From the NCBI GenBank assembly GCA_964551875.1, contig CAZKEV010000014.1, positions 1 to 42,529 of the forward strand: DNA of 42,529 nt, read 5' to 3'. Positions 15,407 to 22,916 of the stretch are shown piece after piece. Origin of the DNA: JACTUA01 sp964551875 (lineage in GTDB: Archaea; Halobacteriota; Methanomicrobia; Methanomicrobiales; JACTUA01). The stretch's first letter is position 1. The number at the start of each line of letters is the position of its first letter. The notes beneath the pieces were generated by a model. The model was given only the letters and a program-made list of their open reading frames with translations, ran no database searches and was not told the DNA's origin. A program made the translations under genes and the position numbers.

Positions 15407-15432
15407 ATTAAATACACCGGAAAGCTACTTCC
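15407..15432 (+). promoter_or_regulatory. NrpR-type promoter: ATTAAATA box and perfect GGAA-N6-TTCC operator
   Basis: ATTAAATA (15407-15414) is followed after exactly 4 bases by GGAAAGCTACTTCC (15419-15432), a perfect GGAA-N6-TTCC. Spacing and flanks (ACTTCCTTC) match the amt promoter almost base for base. A second AT-rich TATA candidate (TTAAATAATATAAA, about 15370-15383) lies upstream. No gene starts within 280 bases downstream, so the promoter must serve a non-coding RNA, a long leader, or both. Confidence 0.8.
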
Positions 15433-15436
15433 TTCT

Positions 15437-15536
15437 ATCCTATTCCCGCCCGGTCTGCAGGAACGGGGTGGCAACCCTCATATCCGTGAGGCTGCAGTTC
15501 GGCAGTGCTCCGGCACCGGGCGATCGTTTCTTTTTT
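15437..15536 (+). ncRNA. Candidate nitrogen-regulated small RNA or structured leader
   Basis: Transcription from the NrpR-type promoter should begin near 15436. The next 100 bases have no credible reading frame but can fold. CTGCAG at 15455-15460 can pair with CTGCAG at 15492-15497. Inside, CCTCA (15476-15480) pairs with TGAGG (15487-15491), or GGGT (15466-15469) pairs with ACCC (15474-15477). These two pairings share bases, so only one can form. GTGC-TCCG-GCAC (15505-15516) follows, and a T-rich tract TTTCTTTTTT (15527-15536) would end the RNA. It may be an analogue of the NrpR-controlled sRNA154 of Methanosarcina. No sequence match to it is claimed, and the ends are estimates. Confidence 0.5.
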
Positions 15537-15720
15537 CCGTGAGGGCAGGCGGGGAAGGATCCAGGGGGGGATGCTCCATAGAAGATGAGATGAGTGATAA
15601 GGCGTCCGTTCAACGCGTGACTTCTCTCCTTCGGCCAGGTGGAATGGTTGGTGCTTCGCCCGCACGCCGTGCCGGGGAGGGTGTATGGATGATGAAAATC
15701 CAGGAGAGAGAGGTGAAAGT

Positions 15721-16098
15721 ATGCAGCAGTTTCAGAAGATACTCCGGAAGAAGCCGGTGAAGAAGATGAACTGGCTCCCCATCCTTCCATTGCTTGAGGA
15801 AGGGGGAGATCCGGATCTCAAGGAGTTCATGGGTGGTGTGGAGGAGGATATCCGGGCGTTGGTGGGGAAGCACTACTATTTCATCCGGGTAGAAACAGAA
15901 GGACCCGCCCTCTGCAGGGTTCCCCTCTTCACCAAGGGGAAGTTACCGAAGTACGTGGTGGACCATATCCAGCATGGGATCTCCGATGATGAGCTCTATC
16001 ATGCGATCGGGGTAAAGGAAGGGAACCCCTCCCCGGCGGGATACTACAAGATCTCGGACCATATCGAGGGAAAGCTGCGGGCCCTCCTTGACGCATAA
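15721..16098 (+). CDS. Small conserved-looking protein of unknown function, possibly nitrogen-regulated
   Basis: This protein of 125 residues is not recognised as any family. It has a basic N-terminus (QKILRKKPVKK), a central acidic segment (LLEEGGDPDLKEFMGG), and a mixed alpha/beta C-terminal half with many charged residues. There is no signal peptide and no membrane segment. ATG 15721 is preceded at a good distance by GAGAGAGGTGA, so translation is credible. The open frame upstream to 15685 starts with a poorer context. The gene is the first one after the NrpR-type promoter at 15407-15432, about 285 bases downstream, and a T8 run follows the stop. Its role is unknown; the position suggests a link to nitrogen stress. 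Confidence 0.75.
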   Translation: MQQFQKILRKKPVKKMNWLPILPLLEEGGDPDLKEFMGGVEEDIRALVGKHYYFIRVETEGPALCRVPLFTKGKLPKYVVDHIQHGISDDELYHAIGVKEGNPSPAGYYKISDHIEGKLRALLDA

Positions 16099-16119
16099 AC
16101 TAGGTCGCCTTCCCATCAC

Positions 16120-16127
16120 TTTTTTTA
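16120..16127 (+). terminator. T8 run after the 125-residue protein gene
   Basis: Eight T in a row, 21 bases after the stop, lie between convergent genes (the nreA gene ends at 16211). A probable terminator for the plus-strand transcript. Confidence 0.5.
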
Positions 16128-16210
16128 CTCTCATTCACTGATGACCGCGGATTCTCCTCATGCTGATAGTGACACCACAGGAATCCTGAATCGGAGATCC
16201 CCCGTCCCAC

Positions 16211-17422
16211 TTATGATCCGTGTTCAACAGGGATTACGAGACGATCCGATGGAGACGTACCGGCAAAAGAGGAGAGGGTCGTCTGGCGGGTCTTCATCAG
16301 CTGGCGGAGGAGGGTGCTCTCCTCAACAAACTGCCGGAGGGGAAGCTTCATGCGGGTGGAGATGTGGGCAAGGGCCGCCTTCATATCCTCGAACTCGAGG
16401 GGCTGGTTCTTCATGGCATTCCGGACATTCTCCCGCACATTGAAGACCCCCATGGGCACATAGCCCCGGTAAGCCTCACGGAATACGATAGCCCCGGCCT
16501 GCCGTCCCTCCCTCGCCAGGGCCTCGAGGACCGCCATCTTGCAGGAGTAGTAGCAGCCCCCCACCGAGGAGTAGCCGGTCTTCTTCGCACCGGTCTCATG
16601 ATCCGCGAAGATCACCTCCTCGTTGCCCATGACCTGGAGGAAGGCCTCCATCCACTCGTACTGCCAGCCCGTCGGGAGGAGGAGAACGGCATAGCGGTTG
16701 TTGAGGGTGCTTGATTCATGGACACGGCAGCTGTCGATGACCGGGCTCCTCTTCACCCCACTGAGGAGGTGGTCCCCGATGGTGCTGTCGCACGCGGTGA
16801 TGGACCACCGGGTGGGGACCAGCCGCCGCCTTTTCCCGACCCCCATGGTCCCGCAGGAGAAGGCCTTCTGGATGGCAGAGAAGGGGATATTCCCTCCATG
16901 GAGGGAGATGACCGCCTCGGATGCCGTGAGATCGCTGTCATGGTACACCCTCTCCAGGTCCCTGTCCAGCTTCATGCTCCCGAGATCGAACCGCTCCAGG
17001 GAACCGCTCGGGCCATACGGGGTATGTTCGTCAGAGATGGAGAATCCCCTCGGCGATTCCCTGAAGGTGGCCTCGCTCTCGACGGATCCGGAGGAGAGGG
17101 CGATCTCCTGGAGTTTCCCGATGTATCCCGAGCCAAGATCCTCTATATGGACGGGCCGCTTCCCCCGCACCAGGTTCATCCGGAAGCCGAGGATCTCCTC
17201 CTGGGTCTTCTCGCCGGGTATCCATGCCTCTGGGGTGTCCATGACCATCGTATCCCCGTGGACGGGGGCGATCATGGGGCCCGCATACACCCTGGGGTAG
17301 TTCCAGGACCCGATGAAGACCGAGGGGGGAGTGGAACCTTCCAAGTCCCTCCCTACTTCGATGGATGGGAGCCTGGAGGAGGAGGTGATCCTCTTCAGGT
17401 ATGCCCCCTTCCCCATCATCAT
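16211..17422 (-). CDS. nreA: Archaeal DNA repair protein NreA
   Basis: This 403-residue protein matches the archaeal Nre family (DUF650/DUF651), with PSVFIGSWNYPRVYAGPM and later RRRLVPTRWSITACDSTIGD and GTMGVGKRR. The C-terminus carries a PCNA-interaction (PIP) motif QTTLSSFA, a known feature of these proteins, which suggests action at DNA replication or repair sites. A TATA-like TTTTTAAG lies about 25 bases before the first of three successive ATGs (17422), so a leaderless start there is preferred to GTG 17443. An in-frame stop lies directly before that GTG. The N-terminal zinc finger seen in some homologues is missing. Confidence 0.9.
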   Translation of the reverse strand: MMMGKGAYLKRITSSSRLPSIEVGRDLEGSTPPSVFIGSWNYPRVYAGPMIAPVHGDTMVMDTPEAWIPGEKTQEEILGFRMNLVRGKRPVHIEDLGSGYIGKLQEIALSSGSVESEATFRESPRGFSISDEHTPYGPSGSLERFDLGSMKLDRDLERVYHDSDLTASEAVISLHGGNIPFSAIQKAFSCGTMGVGKRRRLVPTRWSITACDSTIGDHLLSGVKRSPVIDSCRVHESSTLNNRYAVLLLPTGWQYEWMEAFLQVMGNEEVIFADHETGAKKTGYSSVGGCYYSCKMAVLEALAREGRQAGAIVFREAYRGYVPMGVFNVRENVRNAMKNQPLEFEDMKAALAHISTRMKLPLRQFVEESTLLRQLMKTRQTTLSSFAGTSPSDRLVIPVEHGS

Positions 17423-17495
17423 TGATTGTTTTGGGATTCCCACTTAAAAAGGCATCAGGGGCGGGACGAAAGTGGTTCCCCCTGCCATCCTGCTG

Positions 17496-17804
17496 TTAAT
17501 CGCCCGGAGGATGTTCCCGTTCCAGGAGGAGATCCCCGAAGATCACCTTCTCGAGGACCTGGGCGACGTAGCGGACCTTCTGGGTGCTCTCCATGTCCTC
17601 GTACTGGTGGAGATCGGTGTAGACCTGGAGCCTGATGAGGGCGAACCTGAACCTGTCCAGCGTATCCTCGTCAAACCCCAGGGCCTCGCGGTAGATGGTC
17701 TCGAGAAGGTAGGGGAAGGCCTCGGGATTCCCGAGGCAGACAGAGATATTCCTGTAGATAGGGAGAGGTTCCTCCTTGCCGGCGAGGATCTTCTCGAAGT
17801 CCAT
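17496..17804 (-). CDS. Uncharacterised protein downstream of Mrp
   Basis: This 102-residue acidic, mainly helical protein is not recognised. It has no signal peptide or membrane segment and only one cysteine (SVCLGNPEAF). The ATG follows the Mrp stop codon with no gap, so the two are surely co-transcribed. It may act with Mrp in iron-sulfur cluster work or its control, but nothing in the sequence shows this. Confidence 0.7.
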   Translation of the reverse strand: MDFEKILAGKEEPLPIYRNISVCLGNPEAFPYLLETIYREALGFDEDTLDRFRFALIRLQVYTDLHQYEDMESTQKVRYVAQVLEKVIFGDLLLEREHPPGD

Positions 17805-18680
17805 CTACGAACCCACCTCTTTCACGAGAGCCTCCATGACCCTGTCCACGGCCTCCCAGGTGGGGTTCGTCTCTCCCCGCCGGATGACGAATGGCCTCCC
17901 CTCGTCACCGGCCTTGCGCATCTCTGGATCGATCGGGATTGCCCCGAGGAATGGGACCCCCATCTCCTCTGCGGCCTTCTGGCCACCCCCTTTCCCGAAG
18001 AGATCGATCTCCTGTTTGCAGTGGGGGCAGACCATCCCGCTCATGTTCTCGATGATCCCGAGGACCCGGAACCCGAGCATCTCCACGAACTTCACCGCCT
18101 TCCGGGAGTCGACGGTCGCGACATCCTGGGGGGTAGTGACGATGACCACGCCCGAGACGTTCGGGGCGAGCTGGGCGATGGAGAGGGCCTCGTCACCGGT
18201 CCCCGGGGGGAGATCGACGACGAGGTAATCGAGCTCGCCCCAGTTCACCTCCTCGAGGAACTGCCGGATGGCGACCATCTTCATCGGGCCCCGCCAGATA
18301 ACCGGGGTGCTGACATCAGGGAGGAGGAACGCCATGGACATGGCAGAGAGGGTCCCCGTGATCCGGATCGGTTCGATGAGGTTTCCGATGGCCTGGAGGC
18401 GCTGGTTCTGGATCCCGAGCATGATGGGGATGTTCGGGCCATGAATATCGAGGTCCAGGATCCCTACCTCGAACCCATGGGTCGAGAGGGCGTAGGCGAG
18501 GTTCACGGCGACCGTGCTCTTGCCGACCCCTCCCTTCCCCGAGAGGACCAGGATCACGTGCTTTGCATGGATCTTCGCCTTCTCGGGAGGGGCATTCGGA
18601 GCGGTCCTCTCCGCACATTCCACGTCGCATGTCTCGCATTTCTCCGAGCACTCCACTCCCTTCGCTGGTGTCTCTGTCAT
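17805..18680 (-). CDS. Mrp/NBP35 family P-loop ATPase, Fe-S cluster carrier
   Basis: This 291-residue member of the Mrp/ApbC/NBP35 group binds and transfers iron-sulfur clusters. The deviant Walker A GKGGVGKSTVAVNLA is near residue 48, and a switch/Walker B region reads LDYLVVDLPPGTGDE. The bridging cluster motif CPHC is in GMVCPHCKQEIDLFG. An extra N-terminal Cys-rich tail (CSEKCETCDVEC) resembles the extra N-terminal cysteines of NBP35-type members. In a methanogen with many Fe-S enzymes, including the glutamate synthase here, a carrier role is well founded. It is followed at once by the 102-residue gene. Confidence 0.93.
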   Translation of the reverse strand: MTETPAKGVECSEKCETCDVECAERTAPNAPPEKAKIHAKHVILVLSGKGGVGKSTVAVNLAYALSTHGFEVGILDLDIHGPNIPIMLGIQNQRLQAIGNLIEPIRITGTLSAMSMAFLLPDVSTPVIWRGPMKMVAIRQFLEEVNWGELDYLVVDLPPGTGDEALSIAQLAPNVSGVVIVTTPQDVATVDSRKAVKFVEMLGFRVLGIIENMSGMVCPHCKQEIDLFGKGGGQKAAEEMGVPFLGAIPIDPEMRKAGDEGRPFVIRRGETNPTWEAVDRVMEALVKEVGS

Positions 18681-18781
18681 CTTCTCCTCTGCAGGGGATA
18701 AGCTGCGGCATTGATCTGATCCCTGAAAGCCTTAAAGGTAGGAGGTGGGGGTAGGAGTGAGGTGGGAACGGGTGCCCTGCT

Positions 18782-19204
18782 TCACCCTCCGCCCTCGGGA
18801 CAGTCCAGATCCCTGTAGAAGGGCTTGATGTCGAGGAGATGGGATCCATCCAGCGCATCGAGGCCGCGGACAATGAGCCGGTTCCCCTCCACCGCCACGA
18901 GGTCCACGAGACAGATGGCGATGGGGTTCGGCCGCTCCGGTGAACGGGTGGCAAAGACCCCGTGCTCACGCTTCTGCTTATCATGGGGGGGGATAGCGGT
19001 GAGGATATCGCGGCGGGAACGATCGCACCAGTAGAGGATGATGAGGTGAGGGTGGTCAGAGAGATCCCTCAACCCCTCGGCATAGCCGGGGAAGACGAGG
19101 ATCTCGCTCGTCGCGGGTGAGAGCCTTCCCTGCCTGGGTGCCTCCCCCCGCTCCTTGTACCGGGACGAGATCACCCCGATAGGCTGGAGGTGAATCCCTG
19201 CCAT
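18782..19204 (-). CDS. trmO: TrmO (TsaA-like) tRNA methyltransferase
   Basis: This 140-residue protein belongs to the TsaA/TrmO family, which uses S-adenosylmethionine to N6-methylate threonylcarbamoyladenosine at position 37 of some tRNAs. It shows LQPIGVISSRYKERGEAPRQG, HPHLIILYWCDRS, GVFATRSPERPNPIAI (the signature) and LDGSHLLDIKPFYRDLD. The length is typical of archaeal single-domain forms. Its start at ATG 19204 is divergent from the phosphoribosyltransferase gene. A Sua5 homologue, which makes the precursor of the same modification, lies near the right end of the window. Confidence 0.9.
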   Translation of the reverse strand: MAGIHLQPIGVISSRYKERGEAPRQGRLSPATSEILVFPGYAEGLRDLSDHPHLIILYWCDRSRRDILTAIPPHDKQKREHGVFATRSPERPNPIAICLVDLVAVEGNRLIVRGLDALDGSHLLDIKPFYRDLDCPEGGG

Positions 19205-19301
19205 GGAGGAGGATGCACCACCGGACTAAAAGAAAGTACCGGGGATCTTCAGGGCATACCTTCAAGAGACGTGAAGGCGCAGGGGGAGCCTGAGGCATGA
19301 C

Positions 19302-20006
19302 ATGGGAGGAATCCACGAGGACGTTGCCCTCCGCGACCGGGCTCCCGCCTTCCGGGACAGGGATGATGCGGGCAGGCAGCTCGGGCGATATCTCGCCACG
19401 TTTCCAGGCCTTGACGACCCCCTCGCCTGCCCGATCCCCGCCGGCGGGATCCCCGTGGGGATCGCCGTCGCCCGTGCCCTCGGCTGCCCCGTCCGGCCCG
19501 TCATCGTCCGGAAGATCCAGATCCCCTGGAACACCGAAGCGGGGTTCGGTGCCGTCACCTGGGATGGGCGTGTCTCCCTCAACCAGGATCTCGTATCAAG
19601 GCTTCACCTGACCCCTGACCAGGTGGAGGCCGCGACCGCGAAGGCCCGGGCGAATGTCCGGGAGAGGGTGCAGCGCTTCACTATCGAAAGACCGTTTCCC
19701 GATCCCGCGGGTCATTCCTGCATCCTCGTGGATGATGGTATTGCCTCGGGATACACCATGGCAGCTGCATACCAGGCCCTCAGATCCCTCCAGCCCCGGG
19801 GGATCATCATCGCCGTCCCCACGGGTTCCCTTGCAGCAGTCCATCGGGTCGCGGACCTGGTGGAGGAGTTAATCTGTCTCAATATCCGGGGCGGGTCCTC
19901 GTTTGCCGTTGCAGACGCCTACGAGGAATGGTACGATCTCTCTGAAGACGAGGCCCTTCTCCTCCTCCGCCAGGCTGAAGAACAGGGAGGTCAGGGCGGT
20001 ACATGA
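19302..20006 (+). CDS. Phosphoribosyltransferase domain protein
   Basis: This 234-residue protein has a type I phosphoribosyltransferase signature, HSCILVDDGIASGYTMAAAY (residues about 143-162), plus an N-terminal PIPAGGIPVGIAVA loop and KIQIPWNTEAGFGAVTW. This is the COG1926-like group of predicted PRTases whose substrate is unknown. It starts with ATG at 19302 and shows no strong ribosome binding site. Its end is convergent with the HEAT-repeat gene. A role in nucleobase salvage is possible but not shown. Confidence 0.85.
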   Translation: MGGIHEDVALRDRAPAFRDRDDAGRQLGRYLATFPGLDDPLACPIPAGGIPVGIAVARALGCPVRPVIVRKIQIPWNTEAGFGAVTWDGRVSLNQDLVSRLHLTPDQVEAATAKARANVRERVQRFTIERPFPDPAGHSCILVDDGIASGYTMAAAYQALRSLQPRGIIIAVPTGSLAAVHRVADLVEELICLNIRGGSSFAVADAYEEWYDLSEDEALLLLRQAEEQGGQGGT

Positions 20007-20092
20007 GCCGGGGGAAGGTTCATGCCCCTGGACGGAGCCAGCGCCGCGTGAGGGCCAGCTCCAACGGAAGGAGAAAGGGGGGGCCGGGCTGA

Positions 20093-20638
20093 TTACCTGC
20101 CCGGGCCGAACGCGAAGATCTGCTTCAGCGCTTTCCCGGACTCATACTTGACCAGCGGATTGGGATCCTCGAGGCTCTTCTCCAGGGCATCGATCGCCCG
20201 GAGGCTTCCCGTCCTCCCGAGGGCATCTGCCGCGTGGACCCGGATGGACTCATTCTCCCCCGGGTCGAGAAGCCGCCCGACCAAGGACTCGATGGCGCTG
20301 TAGCTCCGGATCTTTGCAAGGGCATCTGCCGCGACCTTCCTCGTGAAGAGAGCCTCCTCCCTGTCCTCGAGGCACCCGATGAATGCCTGCACGGAACGGA
20401 TCGACCCGAGCTGGAGGAGTGCCTCAGCGCAGGCCCTCCGCAACCGGGGATCCACATCCTTCAGGCACCCGATCAGGGGTGAGATGGCCCTCGGGTCCCT
20501 GCTCTGCCCGAGGGCTTTTGCAGCCCGGATCCGCTCCTCATACTCGTTTTTATCGCTCAGGGAATCGATGAGAAGGTAGACACCCTCCCTCCGGTTGAGA
20601 TCCCCCTGACCCCCGTTGCCAGCCATGTTCACGTTCAT
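20093..20638 (-). CDS. HEAT-repeat (PBS-lyase type) protein
   Basis: This 181-residue protein is made of about four to five HEAT-like repeats of about 31-33 residues. Examples are IRAAKALGQSRDPRAISPLIGCL, LRRACAEALLQLGSIRSVQAFIGCL and IRVHAADALGRTGSLRAIDALEKSL. Such repeats form a protein-binding solenoid. ATG 20638 is chosen because GAGGTGT sits just before it. The frame extends back to 20680, but that extension is less likely. The partner protein is unknown. Confidence 0.85.
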   Translation of the reverse strand: MNVNMAGNGGQGDLNRREGVYLLIDSLSDKNEYEERIRAAKALGQSRDPRAISPLIGCLKDVDPRLRRACAEALLQLGSIRSVQAFIGCLEDREEALFTRKVAADALAKIRSYSAIESLVGRLLDPGENESIRVHAADALGRTGSLRAIDALEKSLEDPNPLVKYESGKALKQIFAFGPGR

Positions 20639-20880
20639 ACACCTCAGACCTTCCCAGAATATCCTTCCGAGAACCCGCATCTTTCACGCCCTGGTGGCGA
20701 TCCTCGGTGGTTACCCACCTTCAACACGGGAAGAAGAGCTGCCGCTTACCAGGTGTTCCTACGCTCCGATGATGGGGAACATGAATCGACGCAGGTAAGT
20801 GCATCGGTAGGGCATTGTTCTTCCTCATATTAATAATTTACTTTGCTGGCATGACGCCATGCCAGTTTCGCCAGCTTTTT

Positions 20881-20897
20881 CTCTTCCAAGGGAAGAG
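20881..20897 (+). repeat. Hairpin CTCTTCC-AAG-GGAAGAG in leader of the 4-TM protein gene
   Basis: A perfect 7-base stem with a 3-base loop lies between a TATA-like stretch (ATATTAATAATTTA, about 20826-20840) and the GTG start at 20920. It would be in the 5' leader of the transcript if that start is correct. Confidence 0.5.
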
Positions 20898-20919
20898 GCT
20901 CTCCCGTGATACACATGGA

Positions 20920-21327
20920 GTGGAGAAGATCCTCATCGCAGGAATCGCCGGCGGCATCCTCCTCTTCATCGCCCAGGTAGTCTTCAGCACGGTCGGGAAC
21001 CTGATTGCGCCGTATGATATCTTTGCCCTCGGCGGCATGCGGGCCAGGGACGATCCGGTCATGCTCCTCTTCTTCGCCTACCCCTTCGTCCTCTCCTTCA
21101 CCTCTGCGATCGTCTTCGACAGGGTGAAGGCTGCCCTTGAGGGCTCCTGCACCGGCCCAGGGCTCACCTTCGGGCTCATCCTCTTCCTCCTCGTCACTGT
21201 TCCGGGCATGTTCGTGATTTACAGCTCGATGAATTACCCCATCGGCTTTTACATCGGGAACCTCCTCGTTGGGATCATCGGGTTCCCTGCCGTCGGGATG
21301 CTCTACGCCCGGATCTGGGGAGTATAA
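20920..21327 (+). CDS. Small membrane protein with four predicted helices
   Basis: This 135-residue protein has four hydrophobic segments: ILIAGIAGGILLFIAQVVF, MLLFFAYPFVLSFTSAIVF, GLILFLLVTVPGMFVIYSS and YIGNLLVGIIGFPAVGMLY. The family is not recognised. GTG 20920 starts just before the first helix (VEKILIAGIAGG). The ATG at 20851 or TTG at 20815 would add a polar, unlikely-looking N-terminus that runs through a perfect hairpin. Function unknown. Confidence 0.65.
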   Translation: MEKILIAGIAGGILLFIAQVVFSTVGNLIAPYDIFALGGMRARDDPVMLLFFAYPFVLSFTSAIVFDRVKAALEGSCTGPGLTFGLILFLLVTVPGMFVIYSSMNYPIGFYIGNLLVGIIGFPAVGMLYARIWGV

Positions 21328-21464
21328 GGCGGAGTTCCCGTATCCAATACTTTTCGGCCCGTCCGGATGGACGGACCACCCGATCCCGCGAGAACCCAGG
21401 TGGAGGACAGGGTCCTTTACACCCGGTTTATACCTTCGTCACCCCATATCTCCAGGAACACCGC

Positions 21465-21986
21465 ATGATCGATATCCGGCCGGAAGAAGCCCTCGATATT
21501 CCTGCGATATCAGATCTCCACCACTCCGCCTTCGGGGGAGATATCGAGGCGAAGATAGTCGAGGCAGTCCGGGCTTCTTCAGGGTTCATCCGGGACCTTT
21601 CTCTTGTGGCAGTGAAGGACGGGCGCGTGGTCGGGCATATTCTCCTCTCTCCCGTACACATTGAGAAAGGTGCCTCCAGCAGCCCTGCCCTTGCCCTCGC
21701 CCCCGTCGCGGTCCTTCCGGGTTATCAGAAGCAGGGGATCGGGTCATTGCTCGTAGAGGGGGGCCTCAGGCGATGCAGGGGGCTCGGCCATTCCATCGTG
21801 ATAGTCATCGGAGAACCCTCGTTCTATTCCCGGTTCGGGTTCACGCCGGCGAGGGCACGAGGCCTGGAAGCTCCCTTTCCGGTCCCGGATGAGGCTTTCA
21901 TGGTGCTGGACCTCACGGGTGGTGCCCTCGGCGGCATCGCGGGTATGGTATGCTATCCCCCGTCCTTCCTTGCAGGCCTGGAATAG
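21465..21986 (+). CDS. GNAT family N-acetyltransferase (YhbS-like)
   Basis: This 173-residue acetyl-CoA-dependent transferase shows the GNAT acetyl-CoA loop LAPVAVLPGYQKQGIGSLLV and a later IVIGEPSFYSRFGFTPA, the form seen in YhbS-like proteins. The substrate is unknown. A TATA-like TTTATACC lies about 35 bases upstream of the ATG. The gene is alone between two other single genes in the same direction. Confidence 0.88.
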   Translation: MIDIRPEEALDIPAISDLHHSAFGGDIEAKIVEAVRASSGFIRDLSLVAVKDGRVVGHILLSPVHIEKGASSSPALALAPVAVLPGYQKQGIGSLLVEGGLRRCRGLGHSIVIVIGEPSFYSRFGFTPARARGLEAPFPVPDEAFMVLDLTGGALGGIAGMVCYPPSFLAGLE

Positions 21987-22049
21987 ATCCCTCATGATGG
22001 TACCGTCCGGATGGGCATTTTCTTATCCCCTGCCATGGTATAATTCCCC

Positions 22050-22781
22050 ATGCCAGCACCACTCGTGGGGCACAAGTTCGGCGTGGGGGACATCCCGCCC
22101 CTCGAACCCGGGAAGGCGAAGGGTATCAGGGTCCTCGGGATCTCGGGGTCGAGCCGGCAGGTGCCGGGTATCTCCAAGTCAGAGCGGCTCCTCATCCGCT
22201 CCCTCGACCGGTATAAAGGATTCGGGTGCGATACCACCTTTCTCCGTCTGAAGGACCTGAAGATCTACGACTGCGAGGGGAACTACTCCGAGAACCCCGG
22301 GTACTGCACCTACCCCTGCCAGTCCTCCCTCAAGTACGATGACGACGAGATGCAGACGGTCTACGACGCGGTGCTCGCCACCGACGTCCTGATCCTCGCG
22401 ACCCCGATCCGGTGGAACAACCACTCGGCCCTCGTCCAGAAGTTCGTCGAGCGGATGAATGCCATCGAGAACCAGGACTCATGGTTCGGGAACCGGATGA
22501 TCCGGAACAAGGTGGTCGGCCTCATCATCATCGGGCATGTAGACGGGATCCAGCACGTGGCCGGGAACCTGCTGAACTTCTTCGTCTGGCTCGGGTTCCA
22601 CATACCCGAGGATGCCATCGCCTCATGGGTGGGCGAGAACGACGAGGACACTACCAAGGACTGGGACCAGATCGAACGGAACAAGTACACACAGGAGGAC
22701 CTCCAGAACATGATCCACAGCACCCTGCGGCTCGCCTATAACCTCAAACAGGGGATCGGGGGGGCTGAGGAGGCGGGTTGA
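22050..22781 (+). CDS. Flavodoxin-fold NAD(P)H-dependent FMN reductase-like protein
   Basis: This 243-residue protein has an FMN-phosphate loop VLGISGSSRQVPGISKSE near residue 29, then ATPIRWNNHSALVQKFVERM, typical of NADPH-dependent FMN reductases. Cysteines in the CEGNYSENPGYCTYPC segment hint at the cluster-binding loop of iron-sulfur flavoproteins (Isf), but the spacing is not the compact Isf motif. The start at ATG 22050 has a TATA-like GGTATAATTC very close before it, so the real start is not fully certain. It may shuttle electrons in anaerobic redox or oxidative stress defence. Confidence 0.82.
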   Translation: MPAPLVGHKFGVGDIPPLEPGKAKGIRVLGISGSSRQVPGISKSERLLIRSLDRYKGFGCDTTFLRLKDLKIYDCEGNYSENPGYCTYPCQSSLKYDDDEMQTVYDAVLATDVLILATPIRWNNHSALVQKFVERMNAIENQDSWFGNRMIRNKVVGLIIIGHVDGIQHVAGNLLNFFVWLGFHIPEDAIASWVGENDEDTTKDWDQIERNKYTQEDLQNMIHSTLRLAYNLKQGIGGAEEAG

Positions 22782-22916
22782 GGGTTTCCCGTATGCCCCG
22801 GGTCATTCTCCCTGACAAGAGCGATGTTCTTCTTCGCATGGCATGGGCAGGTCGGATTCTCCTGAGGAACCGGAGGAGTGTCCTGCGGCAATAGAAAATA
22901 AAAAGAGGTGTTCAGA

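Noticed and set aside
15590..15760. Small open frame beginning MSDKASVQRV in the leader of the 15721 gene
   Set aside because: No ribosome binding site, unlikely composition, and it overlaps the better-supported 15721 gene in another frame.
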